Source: Desulfobulbaceae bacterium
Lineage (GTDB): Bacteria > Desulfobacterota > Desulfobulbia > Desulfobulbales > Desulfocapsaceae
Direction: 5' to 3'
Length of the DNA: 10,188 nt
Assembly: GCA_030599175.1 (NCBI GenBank)
Contig: JAUVON010000074.1
Location: 1-10,188 of the forward strand
Position 1 is the first letter of the stretch, and each line of letters starts with the position of its first letter. The translations under genes were made by a program, and so were the position numbers. This document shows, piece by piece, positions 1 through 6,789 of this stretch. The notes under the pieces are model-generated. The model did no database searches and was not told the DNA's origin. It was given only the letters and a program-made list of their open reading frames with translations.

Positions 1-6
1 GAAAAC

Positions 7-186
7 GGATTCATGGGAAACTTTTGTCCGCTTTTGGCAGTAGATTTCTTGATTTTCAAATATTTTTCACATCCAATTTGTATCATGCGAGTTCCTCGCA
101 AAGACTGATACAAATCAAAAGTGAAAATATTAAGAAAACACTACGAAATTTACTGGATGACGCTCCCAAAAGTTACCCACGAATCC
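7..186. repeat. Long imperfect palindrome (foldback or MITE-like element) downstream of tlyA
   Basis: The two halves of this stretch are reverse complements of each other along most of their length. The outer arms 7-26 and 167-186 match at 18 of 20 positions. Inside them a CAGTA-x-ATTTC block (left copy near 38-48), then a TTTTC block, then an AATATTTT(T)CAC block recur in inverted order with small gaps. The centre is a perfect 10-bp arm (76-85 with 106-115) and a perfect 6-bp arm (86-91 with 95-100), with a 3-nt loop and a 5-nt bulge at 101-105. Roughly three quarters of an 85-nt arm pairs. As RNA read from tlyA it would fold into one long hairpin. There is no T-run at its foot, so a simple intrinsic terminator is unlikely. 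A non-autonomous insertion or REP-type repeat fits better. The window begins at its left edge, so the true left end may be outside. No gene is supported in 1-246. Confidence 0.75.
76..115. repeat. Central perfect-arm hairpin with 5-nt bulge
   Basis: Arms ATTTGTATCA and TGATACAAAT (76-85, 106-115) pair perfectly. They stack on TGCGAG and CTCGCA (86-91, 95-100) around a TTC loop. The only unpaired part of the stem is AAGAC at 101-105. This is the apex of the larger palindrome at 7-186. It is strong enough to form alone in RNA from either strand. Confidence 0.8.
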
Positions 187-246
187 TCCTGCATGATTTA
201 AACCGGACACTACTGATAAAAGATGGGAAAAGGAAAAAAGAAGAAA

Positions 247-975
247 TTAGTTGTTCGTCAATAGCATCAGAAATTCCTTATTGCCCTTAGGACCCAGAAT
301 GGGTGACTCAACAAAACCTCTGCTTTTCAGGCCAACCTGTTCCGCAAATATCTCAATCTTCCTTCTAGCTTCAAAATGCAGATCAGAATCTCTAACTACC
401 CCTCCGGTTGCAATTTTATCGCGTGGCAGTTCAAACTGAGGTTTGATGAGTGTGAGTATTGTGATAGCATCAGAAAATAACGGGAGGAGAGGGGGAATGA
501 GTTTGGTGATTGAGATAAAAGAGGCATCAATAACGGCAAGGTCAACAGCCTCATAAAGATCAGCAGGTTTTATATTCCTGGCATTGAATCTCTCTAAGAC
601 GACGACTCTCTCATCCTGTCGAATTTTCCAGGCGAGTTGCCCGTAGGCAACATCAACAGCATATACCTTTGTCGCATTATATTGAAGAAGACAATCGGTG
701 AAGCCGCCTGTTGAAGCACCGATGTCTATGCAAATTTTCCCTGCAGGAGAAATTTCAAAAAAGGATAGACCTTTTTTGAGTTTCAAGCCACCTCTTGAGA
801 CGTAAGGGCATCTGTCCTTAACCCTGATATTGGAGTCGGTTTGGACCAACTGTCCGGGTTTGTCGGATACAACTTCATCGATAAACACTTCACCAGCCCT
901 TATAATGGCGCGGGATTTTTCCAGGCTCGGGGCAAACCTCTCTCTTAAGATAAATTGATCTAGGCGGATTTTCAC
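247..975 (-). CDS. tlyA: TlyA family rRNA (cytidine-2'-O)-methyltransferase
   Basis: TlyA proteins methylate the ribose 2'-OH of cytidines in 16S and/or 23S rRNA using S-adenosylmethionine; many are labelled hemolysin A by history. The 242-residue product has an N-terminal S4 RNA-binding domain (about 1-55, opening KIRLDQFIL). A FtsJ/RrmJ-type Rossmann methyltransferase domain follows, with the SAM-binding loop DIGASTGGFTD at 84-94. A K-D-K-E catalytic set can be placed at K65 (SRGGLKL), D150 (VIDASF), K178 (IKPQFE) and E234 (NKEF). Length is near the usual 240-270. The start is a GTG at 973-975 that overlaps the cpoB stop as GTGA, and the S4 motif begins at residue 2, so a later start is unlikely. 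No clear ribosome-binding site is visible, which suggests translational coupling to cpoB. Whether it modifies 16S, 23S or both cannot be told from sequence. Confidence 0.93.
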   Translation of the reverse strand: MKIRLDQFILRERFAPSLEKSRAIIRAGEVFIDEVVSDKPGQLVQTDSNIRVKDRCPYVSRGGLKLKKGLSFFEISPAGKICIDIGASTGGFTDCLLQYNATKVYAVDVAYGQLAWKIRQDERVVVLERFNARNIKPADLYEAVDLAVIDASFISITKLIPPLLPLFSDAITILTLIKPQFELPRDKIATGGVVRDSDLHFEARRKIEIFAEQVGLKSRGFVESPILGPKGNKEFLMLLTNN

Positions 976-2036
976 AGTTTGCTGAGTTTTTCCTGGGCCG
1001 TTGCAGCTTCAGGCGATGATCCATGCCGTTTAAGGATTTTTTTGTAAATAACTTTAGCAGTTTCCTTGTCTGATAATTTTTCAAAGGCAATTCCCTGACG
1101 AAGCATTGCAGCTGGTGCCATTTTGTCTCCGGAATGTTGAGAAATAATCTTTTGATACTGCATGATGGCCTTGTCATACTCTTTTTGATTAAAAAGACAT
1201 TCACCCATCATATAACGAGCGTATATCGCATCTTTCGATGTGGAAGTGGATGCAATCTCCTCGAACACCTGGTATGCATCATCCAGTTTATTTTTGTCAA
1301 ATAATTTTTGAGCTTTGGCAAGTCCGCTATCTGAACTATTGCTTTTTTCAGGCGCTGTTGTTTTTTCAGGTTTAGGAGTTACAGCAGAGACCTGTTTCTC
1401 CTGTTTTGGTATTGCACTTGTCGTCCTCACAGGAACTTGAGACACCTTGAAGGTAACTTTTTTCTTACCGGCGAGAATATGCTTCATTCCGGATGAAGAG
1501 AGTGCTGCTGCACTTCCCGCCCGTGCAGCTCTAGCATTTGCTTCTTCAGCAGCACGGGCCGTTGCCTGAGCGCGGAGTTCGGCATCTTTTATTCGGGCAT
1601 CCTGGATAGCCTTGAGATTTTCATTTTGAAGGCGGAGTTTTTCATCGAGTTCTTTGAGTTCTTCTGCCTTCGTTTTCTGCCCTTCTTCGAATCTCTGGAT
1701 GAGTTCGTTTCTTTTGTCTGCTTCTGTCTGAGCTATCGCTGTTATCGACTGCTCGAGTTCTTTATTTTGTTCCCTCAATCGACGATTCAAATGACTTGTT
1801 TCCTCAAGCAGGCTTTTAAGTTCGAGCACTTCCGTACCAAGCTGGTCAACCTGTCCTGAAGATGCTGCCTGACGTTTTTGTAGTTGTCCGACTGTGGTGG
1901 ACTTAAGATCTTCGATCTTTTTATTAACAATGCGCAATTGATAGCGAAGATCATCAACATCAGTTTGAGCCGCACATTGAATAAGAAAGGGAGCGATTGC
2001 AATAACCAGCAAGAAATTGAGCGTAGTTTTTTTCAT
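972..2036 (-). CDS. cpoB: CpoB/YbgF-like Tol-associated protein, predicted lipoprotein with long coiled coil
   Basis: CpoB (YbgF) is the periplasmic partner of the Tol system; in E. coli it binds TolA and couples outer-membrane constriction to peptidoglycan synthesis. The 354-residue product starts with a signal sequence ending in LIQC, a lipobox with C21 as the lipidation site. A long heptad-like coiled coil follows (about 28-150), then an Ala/Arg-rich helix (about 150-175). A basic Lys/Pro/Thr linker covers about 190-232. The C-terminal domain (about 236-354) has three TPR-type repeats, e.g. AYQVFEEIA, AIMQYQKII, AKVIYKKIL. It is longer than the roughly 260 residues of E. coli CpoB, mostly through the coiled coil, and the E. 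coli protein is not a lipoprotein. It sits 31 nt after tolB, where pal would normally come first, and overlaps tlyA. The region before the ATG has no strong ribosome-binding site. Family assignment is firm; lipidation is inferred from the motif. Confidence 0.88.
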   Translation of the reverse strand: MKKTTLNFLLVIAIAPFLIQCAAQTDVDDLRYQLRIVNKKIEDLKSTTVGQLQKRQAASSGQVDQLGTEVLELKSLLEETSHLNRRLREQNKELEQSITAIAQTEADKRNELIQRFEEGQKTKAEELKELDEKLRLQNENLKAIQDARIKDAELRAQATARAAEEANARAARAGSAAALSSSGMKHILAGKKKVTFKVSQVPVRTTSAIPKQEKQVSAVTPKPEKTTAPEKSNSSDSGLAKAQKLFDKNKLDDAYQVFEEIASTSTSKDAIYARYMMGECLFNQKEYDKAIMQYQKIISQHSGDKMAPAAMLRQGIAFEKLSDKETAKVIYKKILKRHGSSPEAATAQEKLSKL

Positions 2037-2067
2037 GATATGAGTAGTAGGTAAAAGAAGGTTTGGA

Positions 2068-3363
2068 TTATCTCGACCATTGTGGGTATGTCTGGCTTCC
2101 GGGTAAATTTAAAATGCGTCGCTGATAAGAACCATTTTTCAGTATAGCGTATATATGATGGTTTTTGCCATCCCGTTTTGCAAAAATGATCTGGTTGCCA
2201 TCCGGTGACCAGTTTGGAGCTTCATGGTGACTGAGATCAGAAGTCAATTGAGTTGGTTCACTATCTTCGAAAGGATTGAGCATAAAAAGTTGATAAACAC
2301 CATCTTTTAAACTTGAGTATACAATGGAGTTATCCGTCGGAGACCAGTGAGGTTCAGCATTCTCAATCCCTTCAAAAGTGAGCCTTTTGACTTTTCTGGT
2401 TCTCATATCCATGCGATACAGCTGCGGTTTCCCACTTCTGTCTGAAACAAAAACGATGTGGTTACCATCCGGCGACCAGGTTGGTGATACATTGATACCG
2501 GTTTTACTGGTCAATTGTTCAACTTCCTTTCCTTTGCTGTCCAGCAGAAACAGGTCAGGACTACCACTTGTAGAAAGGGTAAGAATCATATATTTGCCGT
2601 CCGGTGACCAGGTCGGCGCAAGATTAAGGCCTTTGCGGCGGGACAGGACACGGGTCGTTTTAGATTGACGAAGATCTGTAATATAAAGATTCTGGTTTCC
2701 TGTGTGGTAGGAAGTGTATGTCAAAAAGTTCCCGTCGGGTTTAAAACGGGGAGAAACGGTGAGGTTCCTGTGTCGCGTGATTTGCCGCACTTTCTTGCCG
2801 AGTATATCAGTCAGATATACTTCTTTGGTATTTTTTTCTCTTGAAACAAAGGCAATCTTAGAATTGGCAATGCCTTCTACACCGGTGAAGGATTTAATAA
2901 CATGGTCACAAAATTTATAAAGCATCTGTTCTTTTTTACGTACAGAGCCTGAAAAAGATTTGCCCATTATTATTTCATCACCGGCAACATCAAGCAACCG
3001 CATTTCTAACTTTAAGGTGTTGGCGGCTATACTGTATTGACCGAGTACAGTATAATCAACCGCCAGTTTTTTCCAGACTGCTGCCTGGCTGCCACCATAG
3101 GTTTTTGTCGGCTGAATAGAAATTATCCCATGGAACTGCAATGCTTTGGCTAAAGTATCAGCCAGTTCCCGACCAAGGCTCTCTTTTTGTCCCGCAGGGC
3201 TTTTGCTGGTGAACCAGGGAACAGCCATATTGATTTTACGAGTTTCCGGAGCTGAAATATCAAGGTACACACGATTGGCACCAGCTGCATATGTACAGGA
3301 TAAAAGAATCAGTAATTGGAGCAATACCAGGTGTTTAATTGAAGTATATATAACTTTATTCAT
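2068..3363 (-). CDS. tolB: Tol-Pal system beta-propeller protein TolB
   Basis: TolB is the periplasmic propeller that shuttles between Pal and TolA in the Tol machine. The 431-residue product has an export signal (about 1-29), an N-terminal alpha/beta domain (about 31-170, beginning RVYLDIS) and a C-terminal propeller. Blade signatures are FKPDG at 207-211, WSPDG at 252-256, WSPDG at 296-300, WSPTD at 340-344, WSPDG at 385-389 and a last PQWS before the end. Length matches E. coli TolB (430). The signal ends LILLSCTYAAGA: cleavage after AGA would give a soluble protein as usual, but C23 in LLSC is a weak lipobox-like alternative. The gene lies 67 nt after tolA and 31 nt before cpoB. The ATG has only a poor upstream ribosome-binding match. 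The DNA shows several near-identical short repeats, which are just the WSPDG codons. Confidence 0.95.
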   Translation of the reverse strand: MNKVIYTSIKHLVLLQLLILLSCTYAAGANRVYLDISAPETRKINMAVPWFTSKSPAGQKESLGRELADTLAKALQFHGIISIQPTKTYGGSQAAVWKKLAVDYTVLGQYSIAANTLKLEMRLLDVAGDEIIMGKSFSGSVRKKEQMLYKFCDHVIKSFTGVEGIANSKIAFVSREKNTKEVYLTDILGKKVRQITRHRNLTVSPRFKPDGNFLTYTSYHTGNQNLYITDLRQSKTTRVLSRRKGLNLAPTWSPDGKYMILTLSTSGSPDLFLLDSKGKEVEQLTSKTGINVSPTWSPDGNHIVFVSDRSGKPQLYRMDMRTRKVKRLTFEGIENAEPHWSPTDNSIVYSSLKDGVYQLFMLNPFEDSEPTQLTSDLSHHEAPNWSPDGNQIIFAKRDGKNHHIYAILKNGSYQRRILNLPGSQTYPQWSR

Positions 3364-3430
3364 CTTATGCTGGTTGTAAGTTGGTTGTTAACATATAAAG
3401 AAGTTTTCTGCAGGAACCGATGGAAAGAAC

Positions 3431-4321
3431 CTACCTCCTGATACCTTCAGGCGTAAAAACCAAGCCGATTTCATACCTCTGTTTTTTCATGGCTGCGGGG
3501 ATCGGGGGTAGAGGGTTTGCAGCTTCTATAGTTTTAACTACAAATTGATCAAAAACCCTGTCTCCAGACCTGCTTTCAAAGAATTTGTCGGCTATCTGCC
3601 CGTTTTTACTAACTGTTATTACTACAATTGCAGTCATATCCGAGTCTTTTTGCATATACTCAGGCAAAGACCAGAATTGCTGCAATCTACCGATAACATT
3701 TGCATGAAACCTTGATGTAATGAGGTTTGAACTGCCTCCGATCGATTTTTGTCCCATCGTCGGTTGATTTGAAGAAGATCCGGTAGGGGACGCAACCGAA
3801 GCAGGGTTTTTTATAAGATTGCGTTCGCGCTCCAGAGCCTCCTGGGCCTGTTTTGCATTATCTTTGGCTATTTGTTCATCTCTTAGCGCTTCTGCAAGTT
3901 TTTGCCTTTTCTTTCTGGCAAGCTCTTTAGCTCGTGTATCTTCAGGCTTTACTAGATTTTTTTTAACTTTTTTTCTTTTTAAAGGCTTAATTGAGATGGC
4001 CTTTTGTGGAGCAGGTTTCGGGGTTGCAACAGGTTCTGCAATTGGTGCGGTTTTTTTGGCCTTAACAGGGGCTGTTTTTGGTGGTTGAATAGCAGGTTCA
4101 TGCTGAGTCTCGGGCTGTGGGGCTACCTCTTGGTGGGGAGCAGGTTCAGCAACATTAATCAGACTAACGGTATAAATGTCTGCAAATTTAGGTTTCTTGT
4201 CAAACAATCCTGGCAGATAAATTGCCCCCACAATGAAAAGAAGATGGATACCAATAGCAAAATTAAAAGGTAACTTCCATTCGCTTTCGGGCATATATGT
4301 AATTCGATATTCCTTCGACAC
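3431..4321 (-). CDS. tolA: TolA/TonB-type energy-transducing envelope protein
   Basis: TolA spans the periplasm and links the TolQ-TolR proton motor to TolB/Pal at the outer membrane. The 296-residue product has a short cytoplasmic N-terminus and one membrane segment (about 18-40). A Pro/Lys/Ala-rich stretch runs about 58-115 and a highly charged helical stretch about 117-170, followed by a Ser/Gly linker. The C-terminal domain (about 199-296) is of TonB_C/TolA type (RLQQFWSLPEYM, VVITVSKNGQI, NPLPPIP). Its position after tolQ and tolR supports TolA rather than TonB, and the helical rod is shorter than in E. coli TolA (421 residues). The start is uncertain. The open frame begins with GTG at 4319-4321, three bases after the tolR stop, without a clear ribosome-binding site. 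An AAGGAA lies just inside this start, and the next in-frame ATG is residue 10 (MPESEW). Confidence 0.85.
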   Translation of the reverse strand: MSKEYRITYMPESEWKLPFNFAIGIHLLFIVGAIYLPGLFDKKPKFADIYTVSLINVAEPAPHQEVAPQPETQHEPAIQPPKTAPVKAKKTAPIAEPVATPKPAPQKAISIKPLKRKKVKKNLVKPEDTRAKELARKKRQKLAEALRDEQIAKDNAKQAQEALERERNLIKNPASVASPTGSSSNQPTMGQKSIGGSSNLITSRFHANVIGRLQQFWSLPEYMQKDSDMTAIVVITVSKNGQIADKFFESRSGDRVFDQFVVKTIEAANPLPPIPAAMKKQRYEIGLVFTPEGIRR

Positions 4322-4324
4322 AGT

Positions 4325-4747
4325 TTATTTTTTTTCAGCAGGTTTCGTTATCATGCCAATTTTATCAAAACCGACAGCCTTGATATCTGCCATAACCTCG
4401 ACAACAATACCATAGGGAACGTTCTTGTCAGCCCTTAAAAAAAGAGGCTGATCTTTATTTGCATTATAGTTTTTTTCTAACTCCTGAATCATCAATTTAC
4501 GGACCAGCGGAACATTATTAATACTGATTTCGCTATCTTTATTAATCGTCAAAATCAGGGGTTTTTCTTCCTGCCTGAGGGATTTTGAAGTAGTTTCAGG
4601 TAGATCAACATTAAGACCCTGGGTCATCATAGGAGCTGTAACCATGAAAATAATCAATAAAACCAGCATCACATCAACCATGGGAGTTACATTGATATCT
4701 GATACGAGTCGTCTCCTGCCGTTTCCTCTTGTTGGTCCCATAGCCAT
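4325..4747 (-). CDS. tolR: Biopolymer transporter ExbD/TolR
   Basis: TolR is the proton-channel partner of TolQ in the inner membrane and has a periplasmic domain. The 140-residue product has a basic N-terminus (GNGRRRLVSDINVTPM), then one membrane helix (about 24-41) that opens MVDVMLVLLIIF. D25 in this helix is the conserved proton-translocating aspartate of the family. A typical ExbD/TolR periplasmic domain follows (about 45-135, with ILTINKDSEI and LFLRADKNVPYG). Length is normal (142 in E. coli). The ATG shares its A with the tolQ TAA stop (TAATG), so the two are almost surely translationally coupled. An ATG at residue 3 is an equally possible start. Confidence 0.95.
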   Translation of the reverse strand: MAMGPTRGNGRRRLVSDINVTPMVDVMLVLLIIFMVTAPMMTQGLNVDLPETTSKSLRQEEKPLILTINKDSEISINNVPLVRKLMIQELEKNYNANKDQPLFLRADKNVPYGIVVEVMADIKAVGFDKIGMITKPAEKK

Positions 4748-5448
4748 TAAATTCTGCTAAGCAGCTCTCTTTCTACAAGATTAAGGAAATCAGTGGAGAA
4801 GTCTTCAATCTCTCCACTGATCATATCAAGTTTATTGGAATAATAATTATAAAAAATTACAGCCGGTATTGCGACAGCGAGGCCGGCCGCTGTTGCTACA
4901 AGTGCTTCGGAAATCCCCGGTGCAACAACAGCAAGAGACGCGGAGCCTCTCTGGCCTATATCGTGAAACGATACCATAATGCCCCAGACTGTGCCAAAAA
5001 GACCTATAAAAGGAGTAGCACTTCCTGTGGTTGCTAAAAAAGGCAATCCGTGTCCAAGTTGATTGAACTTTTGAGATTCAGTTTTCCTTACAGCACGTTT
5101 CAAATTATCCATGGTGGCAAGCTGCATATCTAAAGTCTCACCGGGTTGGTTCTCCTCTTTGCGGTTTCTTATTTTATTAATTTTCTGCAGTTCGCTAAAG
5201 CCTGCAATAAACACACTGGCCTCAGGACTGTATTCAAATTCTTCAGCAGCACTATATGCTTCATTGAGGTCGGAAGAGCTCCAGAAAGTTTCAAGAAAAT
5301 CCTCGGAGTCAAGTCGTACCTTTTTAAATAATCGGGATTTTTTAAAAACAATAGTCCAGGAGACAATTGAAAATACTAGAAGGGTAAACATTACAAACTG
5401 GCCTACAAGGCCAGCATTAAGAATCATATCAGTAATAGTAAGCTGCAC
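4747..5448 (-). CDS. tolQ: MotA/TolQ/ExbB proton channel protein TolQ
   Basis: TolQ forms the pentameric inner-membrane channel around TolR helices and uses proton flow to drive TolA. The 233-residue product has three membrane helices (about 15-36, 133-160 and 180-203) with a cytoplasmic loop between the first two, as expected. In the conserved helices T153 (FGTVWGIM) and T186 (EALVATAAG) match the two functional threonines of E. coli TolQ and keep the same 33-residue spacing. The start is GTG at 5446-5448. It is preceded by an excellent ribosome-binding site (AAGGA, 7-nt spacer), while no ATG upstream fits. It is the first gene of the Tol block, 104 nt after the fabZ-like gene, and overlaps tolR by one base. 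Confidence 0.94.
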   Translation of the reverse strand: MQLTITDMILNAGLVGQFVMFTLLVFSIVSWTIVFKKSRLFKKVRLDSEDFLETFWSSSDLNEAYSAAEEFEYSPEASVFIAGFSELQKINKIRNRKEENQPGETLDMQLATMDNLKRAVRKTESQKFNQLGHGLPFLATTGSATPFIGLFGTVWGIMVSFHDIGQRGSASLAVVAPGISEALVATAAGLAVAIPAVIFYNYYSNKLDMISGEIEDFSTDFLNLVERELLSRI

Positions 5449-5455
5449 GAATCAA

Positions 5456-5460
5456 TCCTT
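5456..5460 (-). promoter_or_regulatory. Ribosome-binding site deciding the GTG start of tolQ
   Basis: On the minus strand AAGGA is followed by a 7-nt spacer and then GTG at 5448-5446. A second AAGGAA lies at 5461-5466. This strong site supports the GTG over the internal ATG at residue 8. It also suggests that tolQ is translated independently of the upstream lipid cassette. Confidence 0.75.
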
Positions 5461-5514
5461 TTCCTTTAAAAATTAAGCTATTTTGACGCTTTCAGGCCAA
5501 TAATATGCGGCTTT

Positions 5515-5542
5515 ATCTTACCTGCTTTTGGTAAAAATTCAA
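5515..5542 (-). promoter_or_regulatory. Weak candidate promoter for the tol block
   Basis: In the 104-nt gap between the fabZ-like gene and tolQ the minus strand has TTGAAT (5542-5537), a 16-nt spacer and TAAGAT (5520-5515). Each hexamer matches 4 of 6 bases of the sigma-70 consensus. The location is right for independent transcription of tolQ-tolR-tolA-tolB-cpoB-tlyA. The match is poor enough to be chance in AT-rich DNA. No intrinsic terminator for the upstream cassette is visible in the same gap. Confidence 0.3.
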
Positions 5543-5552
5543 TAATTCCTGC

Positions 5553-6005
5553 TTACTCATTCTCCGGCGAGGTGATAATGGCACAGGAAAAACCAACCTG
5601 AACAGCAGTTTTTCCTCTGACTTTCAATGTACCTTTCAGAAAATAGACAGTGGATATGATCTCCTTAAGAACAACTTTCACAGTTACTGTGTCACCAGGC
5701 AGAACAGGGCGTCTGAATTTAGCTCGTTCTATACGTGTTATAACCGGTACAGTCTTTTGCATTCCGTTATCTGTATATACCATCTTGGCAATAAGCAGGG
5801 CCCCGCTTTGAAAAATGATTTCGCAGAGGAGAACTCCCGGCATTATCGGATTTTCCGGATAATGCCCTCTGAACAGATCAAGGTCTGTGTTAATGTGTTT
5901 TTCAGTTGTTATACTACCTTTTTCATCATATGATATTATTTTATCAACCCACAGGAACGGTGAGCGGTGTGGAATAAGGTCCTTTATCTGATTTTCAGGT
6001 ATCAT
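5553..6005 (-). CDS. fabZ: FabZ-type (3R)-hydroxyacyl-ACP dehydratase, cassette paralogue
   Basis: FabZ-family hot-dog enzymes dehydrate 3-hydroxyacyl-ACP to trans-2-enoyl-ACP in the cytoplasm. The 150-residue product, about the length of E. coli FabZ (151), starts with the family motif IPHRSPFLWVDKI (11-23). It carries FRGHYPENPIMPGVLLCE at 45-62, which places the catalytic pair at H48 and E62, with the same 14-residue spacing as E. coli H54 and E68. The gene starts 2 nt after the fabG-like stop, so the two form a reductase-dehydratase pair. It lies with a private acyl carrier and two desaturase-like flavoenzymes, not with lpxD/lpxA/fabI. It may therefore be a pathway-specific paralogue, not the housekeeping enzyme. 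Substrate chain length cannot be read from the sequence. Confidence 0.88.
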   Translation of the reverse strand: MIPENQIKDLIPHRSPFLWVDKIISYDEKGSITTEKHINTDLDLFRGHYPENPIMPGVLLCEIIFQSGALLIAKMVYTDNGMQKTVPVITRIERAKFRRPVLPGDTVTVKVVLKEIISTVYFLKGTLKVRGKTAVQVGFSCAIITSPENE

Positions 6006-6007
6006 TC

Positions 6008-6748
6008 TTACAGACCGCCACTGACTTCAAGAACTGCTCCGGTAATATAGGCAGCTCTGTGACTTGCGAGAAACAGGACACTGTCTGCAATCTCTTCCAC
6101 CTCTCCAAATCGTCGCATAGGCACCATTTTTTTATAAGAGGAGATTTGTTCCTTACTTAGATCTTTGATAAAATCTGTGGAGATAAACCCGGGGGAGATA
6201 CAGTTCACCGTGATTTTTTTCCTGGCGACTTCTTTGGCAAGAGTTTTTGTCAGCCCAATCTGTCCAGCCTTGGATGCTGCGTAGTTAGCTTGCCCAACAA
6301 AACCGAGATGAGAAACTGGGGATGTTATATTGATAATGCGGCCATATTTTTTTTTCATCATCAACAGAACAGCCTGCTTGGACATGAGAAAAGTTCCGCT
6401 CAGGTTAATATCAATAACCTTTTGCCAGTCTGAACTCTTCATTAGTGCAAGAACCGAGTCTCGACGCACCCCTGCATTGTTTACAAGTATATCTATACAG
6501 TCAAATTTTGTCTCAAGATCAACAAAAAGCTGTTGTACATCAGCTTCATTGGAAATATCACATTGAATCAGTTCGAATTGTGAGGCGTAGTTCCTGTTTG
6601 CCAGATCAAATTGTTCTGCTGCGACCCTGTTGCCGGCATAGAGGCCAATGACGTGCGCTTCTGCCTTCAAAAATGCTTCTGCGATGGCCCTACCAATACC
6701 ACGGGTGGCACCGCTGATAACTACCACTTGGCTTTTAAAATTTTCCAT
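6008..6748 (-). CDS. fabG: FabG-type 3-oxoacyl-ACP reductase (SDR family), cassette paralogue
   Basis: This short-chain dehydrogenase is expected to reduce 3-oxoacyl-ACP to (3R)-hydroxyacyl-ACP with NADPH or NADH. The 246-residue product has the nucleotide-binding loop SGATRGIG at 12-19, NNAG at 90-93 and a complete catalytic tetrad: N115, S143, Y156 and K160 (YAASK). It also has the SPG motif at 185-187. Length equals typical FabG (244-248). The ATG at 6746-6748 has a strong GAGGAAG ribosome-binding site 2 nt upstream. It lies 41 nt after the second flavoenzyme and 2 nt before the fabZ-like gene. Other SDRs share these motifs, so reduction of a different carbonyl is possible. The adjacent carrier and dehydratase make an ACP-bound ketoacyl the best guess. 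Confidence 0.88.
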   Translation of the reverse strand: MENFKSQVVVISGATRGIGRAIAEAFLKAEAHVIGLYAGNRVAAEQFDLANRNYASQFELIQCDISNEADVQQLFVDLETKFDCIDILVNNAGVRRDSVLALMKSSDWQKVIDINLSGTFLMSKQAVLLMMKKKYGRIINITSPVSHLGFVGQANYAASKAGQIGLTKTLAKEVARKKITVNCISPGFISTDFIKDLSKEQISSYKKMVPMRRFGEVEEIADSVLFLASHRAAYITGAVLEVSGGL

Positions 6749-6750
6749 AA

Positions 6751-6757
6751 CTTCCTC
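6751..6757 (-). promoter_or_regulatory. Strong ribosome-binding site of the fabG-like gene
   Basis: GAGGAAG reads into TT and then ATG on the minus strand; measured from GAGG the spacer is 5 nt. It is the best ribosome-binding site in the lipid cassette and fixes the start of the reductase. Confidence 0.7.
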
Positions 6758-6789
6758 AATATAAAAACAAACCTGATTGGTCTGGATTT

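Noticed and set aside
1..108. Open frame running in from the left edge on the plus strand, ending TGA at 106-108
   Set aside because: It lies wholly inside the palindrome, its composition is not protein-like, and its stop falls in the hairpin arm. I treat it as chance, although the tail of an outside gene cannot be fully excluded.
24..290. Plus-strand open frame of 88 codons beginning with TTG
   Set aside because: It has a rare start without a ribosome-binding site, runs through the foldback element and ends antisense inside tlyA. The product has no recognisable domain.
890..1204. Minus-strand 104-codon open frame spanning the cpoB-tlyA junction
   Set aside because: It is an alternate-frame shadow of two well-supported genes and shows no domain or ribosome-binding site.
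2195..2620. Recurring short DNA repeats of the type CCATCCGGTGACCAG
   Set aside because: They are the codons of the WSPDG propeller blades of TolB and need no separate repeat or CRISPR explanation.
5111..5476. Plus-strand 121-codon open frame opposite tolQ
   Set aside because: It is antisense to tolQ and explained by its codon pattern. The product is Ser/Leu-rich without motifs.
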